64,000 nt of DNA from positions 1,116,001 through 1,180,000 of the forward strand of contig NZ_CP119677.1 of the NCBI RefSeq assembly GCF_029318685.1, in the 5' to 3' direction. The notes below the pieces were generated by a model that saw only the letters and a list, made by a program, of their open reading frames with translations, was not told the origin of the DNA and made no database searches. Of the stretch, positions 58,601 to 64,000 are shown piece after piece. The first letter of the stretch is position 1. Each line of letters begins with the position of its first letter. This stretch comes from Ruminiclostridium papyrosolvens DSM 2782. Its GTDB lineage: Bacteria > Bacillota > Clostridia > Acetivibrionales > DSM-1351. A program made the translations under genes and the position numbers.

Positions 58601-58720
58601 AAAAAATATCTTTTGGGCTTAGAGCCAATAGAAAATACTCAATTGGCTGATATGGATGAAAATGGTGAGGTAAATGCAATTGATTTTTCACTGCTCAAGA
58701 AATATTTGTTGGCACAATAA
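55640..58720 (+). CDS. GH95 alpha-L-fucosidase/galactosidase - CBM32 - dockerin
   Basis: A 1026-residue enzyme starting at GTG with AAGGAGGG upstream. Signal peptide about 1-36; GH95 catalytic region about 50-815 (FYKALPLGNGRIGAMVYG, DLNEATFWSSGP, MTTNINYEMNYWP, TDLWNRTAP, WEGE-like DGEWGFWPTG, DGNFGFTSGI); F5/8-type CBM32 about 824-965; dockerin about 970-1026 ([24 protein letters not shown]). GH95 inverts alpha-1,2-fucosides or alpha-L-galactosides; in xylan the latter terminates some side chains. It is the only intact enzyme in the cluster with CBM32 instead of CBM6. Confidence 0.93.
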   Translation: MKINKNFIRRVGATILVGVLITSGNLPFSGYKSMAASQDMVETEDAIIQDNDLTLLYNSMAGSNFSGNPYDNNESFYKALPLGNGRIGAMVYGNYPDERIDLNEATFWSSGPGNNNRAGAANSLKTAQDQLFAGQYTNGSTTIAKSMIGGGEAKYQSIGDLKLSFGHSSVSNYSRQLDMNTGVVSSDYTYNGKKYHRESFVSYPDQIMVTKITCSSPGSISLTAGYESSLSGQYTVSTSGNDTLVMNGHGDSDNGISYAVWFSTRSKLINTNGSVSANNNQISVSNADSVVILTSIRTNYINYKTCNGDEKGKATTDITNASAKSYDTLLNNHVADYQSLFKRVDVDLGGSGSENSKPMSQRISEFGSTNDPKLAKVLFQYGRYLMISASRDSQPMNLQGIWNKFRNPAWGCKMTTNINYEMNYWPAFTTNLAECFEPFVEKAKALQAPGNETARAHYNISNGWVLHHNTDLWNRTAPIDGEWGFWPTGAGWVSNMLYDAYNFNQDTAYLNEIYPVIKGAADFLQTLMQSKSINGQNYQVICPGTSPELTPPGNSGGQGAYNSYGVTMDNGISRELFKAVIQAAGILNIDSSFRSTLQSKVSQIKPNTIGSWGQLQEWAYDWDSQSEKNRHISFAYDLFPGLEINKRNTPSIANAVIKSLNTRGDVGTGWSEAWKLNCWARLEDGTHAYNLVKLLITPVNKDGRLYDNLWDAHPPFQIDGNFGFTSGIAEMLLQSHNNEIQLLPALPSQWSTGHADGLCARGNFTVTKMNWANGVLTGATIKSNSGNVCNVRYGNKTISFPTKKGYTYQVNGSLQLAEAETVLTNVALNKTATASGANSGEEAGKAVDGSTTSKWCHDKGISGEWLQVDLGEKYDISRWVVKHAGVAEAIKLNTRDFTLQKSDDGATWTDVDIVYGNQQNITDRNVPTFNSRYVRLFINTATQDNSGGARINELELWGKSGDAPIVTDKKGDINKDGQIDAIDLLLLKKYLLGLEPIENTQLADMDENGEVNAIDFSLLKKYLLAQ

Positions 58721-58742
58721 CTTAAAACAAAATTATTAATAA

Positions 58743-60209
<1,467 letters not shown>

Positions 60210-60233
60210 GAATTAATTTGGGAGGGTTAAAAT

Positions 60234-62123
60234 ATGAAACTTAATTATAAGAAAATACTAAATGTATTTTTAGTTAGCTTAATAGTTTTTTCAATGGTAT
60301 TCACAGTACAGGTAACTGAAGTTTCGGCAGCAAGTGACGTAACGGTTAATCTGTCAGCAGAGAAGCAGGAAATGCGTGGCTTTGGCGGAATGGTTCACAC
60401 CGGGTGGCAGTCTGATTTAACTGCTGCTCAGAGAGAAACGGCTTTTGGTAATGGAAACGGACAGCTGGGTTTTTCCATATTGAGAATCCATGTTGATGAA
60501 AACAGCAGTAACTGGTCAAAGGAAGTAGCAACTGCTAAAAGTGCTATAGCACACGGCGGTATTGTTTTTGCTTCCCCTTGGAATCCTCCAACATCCATGC
60601 AGGAAAAATTCACAAGAAATGGAACTGCAAATCAAACACGCTTGAAATACGACCAGTATTCAGCGTATGCACAACATCTCAATAATTTTGTTAAATACAT
60701 GAAGGACAACGGAGCTCCTCTTTATGCAATATCTGTCCAGAATGAGCCGGATTACGCACATACCTGGACATGGTGGACGCCTCAGGAAATGCTTAATTTT
60801 ATGAAAAATAATGCAGGCTCAATTACAGGAGCCAAGGTAATAGCTCCTGAATCCTTCCAATACTTAAAGAATATGTCAGACCCCATATTAAATGATTCTA
60901 CAGCACTTGCAAACATGGATATTCTTGGAGCACACTTCTATGGTACCAGTGTAAGTAACATGCCATATTCCCTTTTCCAACAAAAGGGAGCAGGAAAAGA
61001 GCTTTGGATGACAGAAGTATATGTTCCAAACAGTGACGCTGATTCGGCTGACCGTTTTCCTGAAGCCTTGGATGTAGCATATAACATGCATAACGGTATA
61101 GTTGAAGGAAATTTTCAGGCATATGTATGGTGGTACATACGCAGGTCATATGGACCTATGAAAGAGGACGGAACCATGAGTAAACGTGGTGCCATGATGG
61201 CTCAGTACTCCAAATTTGTTCGTCCGGGATACGTAAGAGTTGATGCAACAAAGAATCCGAATACAAATGTATTTGTATCAGCTTACAAGGGCGATGGTAA
61301 GGCAGTAGTTGTTGCCATTAACAAAAGCTCTTCTGCGGTAAGCCAGAAGATTAATTTGCAGGGGGCATCATCAGTATCAAAGATATCTTCATGGGTAACT
61401 GACGGCAGCAAAAATGTAGCAGCAGCAACATCATACACAGGAACATCTTTTACAGCTCAACTTCCTGCTCAGAGTGTTACAACCTTTGTAGCAGATCTTG
61501 GAACTATAACTCCTGTAGAGAAAGATGCTTTTTCCCAGTTGGAAGGAGAAGCATATGACGACCAGTCAGGAACTCAGAACGGAAGCAGCAATGAAGGCGG
61601 AGAATGCCTCGGATACATTGAAAATGGCGATTATGCAGTTTACAAGAATGTTAACTTCGGAGAAGGTGCACAGAGTTTTCAGGCTAGAGTATCAAGTGCC
61701 ACCAGCGGAGGAAACATTGAAATCAGACTTGACAGCATTGACGGTACATTAGTAGGAACTTGTCCCGTTAAGGGAACAGGAGATTGGCAGACTTGGGCTG
61801 ATGTAACCTGCAATGTCAGCGGAGTAACGGGGAAACATGACTTATACCTGAAATTTACCGGAGACAGCGGATATTTGTTTAACATTAACTGGTTCAAATT
61901 CAGTAAAGCATCTGTTGTAACAGAAAAAATAGGTGACATAAATAATGACGGACAAATAGATGCTTTAGATTTAATGGCATTGAAGAAATTTATATTGGGC
62001 TTAGATACAATAGAAAATACCAAGCTGGCTGATTTAGATGCAAATGGTGAGGTGAATGCTATTGATTTCGCATTGCTGAAGCAGTATATAATGGGTTTAA
62101 TAACTGATTTTCCAACGAAATAA
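60234..62123 (+). CDS. GH30 (subfamily 8-like) xylanase - CBM6 - dockerin
   Basis: A 629-residue xylanase. Signal peptide about 1-32; GH30 barrel with side beta domain about 35-425, acid/base Glu near 171 (VQNEPDY) and nucleophile Glu near 261 (MTEVYV); CBM6 about 430-555; dockerin about 565-629 (QIDALDLMALKK; EVNAIDFALLKQ). The YIRRSYGPM motif after the nucleophile matches the Arg/Tyr that binds the glucuronate branch in GH30_8 glucuronoxylanases. Its CBM6 lacks the usual first Cys and has a Cys five residues later (NEGGECLG). Last gene of the cluster; GGAGGG SD. Confidence 0.93.
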   Translation: MKLNYKKILNVFLVSLIVFSMVFTVQVTEVSAASDVTVNLSAEKQEMRGFGGMVHTGWQSDLTAAQRETAFGNGNGQLGFSILRIHVDENSSNWSKEVATAKSAIAHGGIVFASPWNPPTSMQEKFTRNGTANQTRLKYDQYSAYAQHLNNFVKYMKDNGAPLYAISVQNEPDYAHTWTWWTPQEMLNFMKNNAGSITGAKVIAPESFQYLKNMSDPILNDSTALANMDILGAHFYGTSVSNMPYSLFQQKGAGKELWMTEVYVPNSDADSADRFPEALDVAYNMHNGIVEGNFQAYVWWYIRRSYGPMKEDGTMSKRGAMMAQYSKFVRPGYVRVDATKNPNTNVFVSAYKGDGKAVVVAINKSSSAVSQKINLQGASSVSKISSWVTDGSKNVAAATSYTGTSFTAQLPAQSVTTFVADLGTITPVEKDAFSQLEGEAYDDQSGTQNGSSNEGGECLGYIENGDYAVYKNVNFGEGAQSFQARVSSATSGGNIEIRLDSIDGTLVGTCPVKGTGDWQTWADVTCNVSGVTGKHDLYLKFTGDSGYLFNINWFKFSKASVVTEKIGDINNDGQIDALDLMALKKFILGLDTIENTKLADLDANGEVNAIDFALLKQYIMGLITDFPTK

Positions 62124-62161
62124 TCAGCATAACTACAAAATAACAAAATAACTAAAGTCAT

Positions 62162-62215
62162 ATTCCAGTCAGGTAAATTAGCTTAAATGACAGAGTTGCC
62201 TGACTGGAATTTACT
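62162..62215 (+). terminator. Terminator at the end of the xylanase cluster
   Basis: ATTCCAGTCAGG and CCTGACTGGAAT form a perfect 12-bp stem followed by TTTACT, 38 bp after the GH30 stop. Confidence 0.8.
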
Positions 62216-62248
62216 AATAAAGTAAATTAATACAGGTGGTGGTAGAGT

Positions 62249-63139
62249 GTGAAAAAACATGTTATTCCTGCGGTACTTGCTATAGTTGTTCTGATAGTAA
62301 TGTTTGCAGCCTCATGCTCGGACAGCCGTAAAAGTTTGGAACTTTTGTCCGGCGATGTAATTCCTTCAAGTGCTAAATTATTTGGAGTTTCAGGTGAAGC
62401 ATATAAAATAAGTGATATAAAAAGTAAATATAAAGTAATATTCTACCTTGACAGTACAAATGAAGATTCCATGAAAAGGCTGGACTGCATTTCAAAAACA
62501 ATCAGTCTTTTAAACTGTAAAGATATCAGTTGTTTAATAGTTTGGGAAGACAGGATACCTGTAGAGGATATTCAAAAAGCAGGAATAGATAAAGAGTATA
62601 ATTATTCTCTGAAAAACAAGGTAAGTCTCAGTGAATCAAAGCCAAATGCTTTTCTTTTGGATGAAAAAAACAAAATTAAAATAGTAACAGGTTACAGCTA
62701 CGTAGCTTTGTTAAACGAATTAATAAATTTAAACGGGGAAAAAGATTTAAGCGTTAAGGCAGAAAAAATGATAGTAAACAATGTATCAAAGTCAGGTGAT
62801 TACATAGATAACAACAAGGGAAAGACACTTCTTATGTTTATGTCGTCAGGCTGCAAGATATGCAGAGTCAGCGAAGAGGTTGTGAGTAAAAATATTGATT
62901 CTATGGGTAAAAAAATAAATATAATAACAGTTCGTCCGGATTTTGATACAAGACATTCTTATGATAAGAATTTAGAGATTGACCCTCAACAGATATATTT
63001 TAATATATTCTGTCACAAACAGGGTATTCAGGCTTCAAATAGAAAATACCCCATGTTCTTAATAGTCAATAACGACTATTCCGTTGAGAAGTTATTTACA
63101 GATGCAAATGAGGCAGTTAAATACGTACTGGGGTTGTAG
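62249..63139 (+). CDS. Thioredoxin-like lipoprotein
   Basis: A 296-residue protein with a lipobox FAASC (Cys23) placing it on the outer face of the membrane. It appears to contain two thioredoxin-type folds: the first (about 40-165) lacks a CxxC, the second (about 175-290) has SGCKIC (Cys202, Cys205), IITVRPDFD and the cis-Pro-like segment YPMFLIV. It may deliver or remove electrons for thiols of secreted proteins. It starts at GTG with AGGTGG upstream and is followed 22 bp later by a thioredoxin-CcdA-type gene, with which it probably works. Confidence 0.75.
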   Translation: MKKHVIPAVLAIVVLIVMFAASCSDSRKSLELLSGDVIPSSAKLFGVSGEAYKISDIKSKYKVIFYLDSTNEDSMKRLDCISKTISLLNCKDISCLIVWEDRIPVEDIQKAGIDKEYNYSLKNKVSLSESKPNAFLLDEKNKIKIVTGYSYVALLNELINLNGEKDLSVKAEKMIVNNVSKSGDYIDNNKGKTLLMFMSSGCKICRVSEEVVSKNIDSMGKKINIITVRPDFDTRHSYDKNLEIDPQQIYFNIFCHKQGIQASNRKYPMFLIVNNDYSVEKLFTDANEAVKYVLGL

Positions 63140-63161
63140 ACCGACAGAGGGGGAGTATACA

Positions 63162-64000
63162 ATGAGAAAGTTTGCGCTTTTCCTTATAGTATTGTTATTG
63201 CTGGCACATGGAAGTGTTTTCTGGTCTATGGCAGAGAGTGAAAATAAAGTTACATCAGTATACTTTTACAGTCCCACATGTGCCTCCTGCAACAGTATGT
63301 CGGACTTTCTTGAAGATTTTAGTAAAAATCATAAGAACTTTGATTTGAGGAAGTATGATATATCTGATTTGAGAAACAAAAGCCTGTTGGACAAGTATAA
63401 TGAAGCATATAAGGTTTCTGCGGAAGATGAGGGGATTGTTCCTGTTGTATTCATCAGGGACAAGTATTACACAGATGAACAACTAATCAGAGCTAATCTT
63501 GAAAAAGTGCTCAGCACCCCCGGGGCCAAAACACTGGAGATTAGCATTTCAGTCCAAACCCATGAAAAAGATATTAGTCGGTTTAAAGGCTTTACCATGC
63601 CAAGCGTATTCCTTGCAGGTATTATTAATGGGTTAAATCCCTGTTCCCTGTCCATGCTGCTGTTTTTCCTATCCCTGCTGGCTGTAAAGAAAGATAAGAT
63701 ACTGAAAATAGGAATGTCATTTATTACAGGCAAGTTTCTTGCATATGTGCTGTTGGGAACAATTCTGTTTCAGTTTTTGTCTATGTTTGATTTCAGGCTA
63801 TTTAATACGGTTTTTAAGATAATATTTGCAATTGTGCTGTTAGCTCTGATTATTATGAGTATACAGGATTATTTTGCAGCCAAGGCTGAAAGATATGATA
63901 AAATACGCCTGCAACTTCCTCAAGCATTTAGAAGGTTTAACCATGGGGTAATAAAAAAAATATCGGGCTTTGCAAACCTGAAAATAATAGTGCTATTAGG
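63162..64000 (+). CDS. Thioredoxin - CcdA/DsbD-type membrane protein, 3' end missing
   Basis: The gene runs off the window; about 279 residues are visible. Signal/anchor segment (about 4-22), a small thioredoxin-like domain with SPTCASC (about 36-42) and cis-Pro segment (GIVPVVFI), then membrane helices beginning with FLAGIINGLNPCSLSMLLFFLSLL, the Asn-Pro-Cys signature of CcdA/DsbD transmembrane electron carriers. It would move reducing equivalents across the membrane to the outside thioredoxin domains and the lipoprotein encoded upstream. AGAGGGGG lies before the ATG. Confidence 0.8.
   Translation, partial: MRKFALFLIVLLLLAHGSVFWSMAESENKVTSVYFYSPTCASCNSMSDFLEDFSKNHKNFDLRKYDISDLRNKSLLDKYNEAYKVSAEDEGIVPVVFIRDKYYTDEQLIRANLEKVLSTPGAKTLEISISVQTHEKDISRFKGFTMPSVFLAGIINGLNPCSLSMLLFFLSLLAVKKDKILKIGMSFITGKFLAYVLLGTILFQFLSMFDFRLFNTVFKIIFAIVLLALIIMSIQDYFAAKAERYDKIRLQLPQAFRRFNHGVIKKISGFANLKIIVLL

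Overview
The window looks like chromosome of a mesophilic, cellulosome-forming clostridium of the Ruminiclostridium (Clostridium) cellulolyticum / papyrosolvens group. The evidence is the AT-rich DNA with strong Shine-Dalgarno sites and the many secreted proteins ending in type I dockerins with the Ala-Leu/Ala-Ile pairs of that clade. A run of dockerin-CBM6 hemicellulases also sits directly downstream of a YesM/AraC-type two-component pair, which is the layout published for the xyl-doc cluster and XydS/XydR of R. cellulolyticum. The species is inferred from remembered knowledge; no database was consulted.

Layout. 1-1.7 kb: end of an IS21-family insertion sequence (istA, start of istB). 1.8-5.1 kb: secreted leucine-rich-repeat protein with a dockerin. 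5.4-10.1 kb: arginine-deiminase-like enzyme, divergent from a 54-residue ORF, a leader with terminator and attenuator-like hairpins, a frameshifted MFS transporter and an ABC-F ATPase; this resembles an antibiotic-resistance or self-immunity locus. 10.6-12.1 kb: divergent tryptophanase/tyrosine phenol-lyase-like enzyme. 12.2-15.5 kb: minus-strand LuxE-like / LuxC-like / short-chain dehydrogenase operon, probably making a fatty aldehyde or alcohol. 15.9-17.4 kb: ECF sigma factor and anti-sigma factor. 17.6-19.1 kb: collagen-like surface protein. 19.3-22.8 kb: dockerin-CE3 esterase, D-Ala-D-Ala carboxypeptidase and a CBM2-like domain fused to an alpha/beta hydrolase. 22.9-25.3 kb: convergent histidine kinase and NarL-type regulator overlapping at their 3' ends.

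25.8-62.1 kb is one arabinoxylan-utilisation region. A cytoplasmic GH51 arabinofuranosidase is divergent from an ArsR-type regulator, followed by a YtfQ/R/T/YjfF-type sugar ABC transporter, the two-component system, and a 0.68-kb structured leader. Then come twelve intact same-strand genes for secreted modular enzymes: GH10, GH43, CE1, GH43, GH62, GH43, GH27, GH59, GH62-CE6, GH95, CE1 and GH30. Eleven carry CBM6 and all carry a dockerin. A decayed GH127-dockerin remnant lies between the third GH43 gene and the GH27 gene. The enzymes together would cut the xylan backbone and remove arabinose, acetyl, feruloyl, galactose and fucose/galactose decorations on the cell surface. The ABC transporter would import the sugars or short oligosaccharides, and GH51 would finish the cleavage inside the cell.

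The window closes with two thiol-redox genes, a thioredoxin-like lipoprotein and a thioredoxin-CcdA/DsbD-type membrane protein that runs off the edge. The main points of interest are a shared promoter motif with two TTTACA-like elements 21 bp apart upstream of both the CE3 gene and the xylanase cluster, the structured leader, the GH127 remnant, the near-identical GH62 duplication, the attenuator-controlled MFS/ABC-F locus and the LuxC/LuxE/SDR operon.
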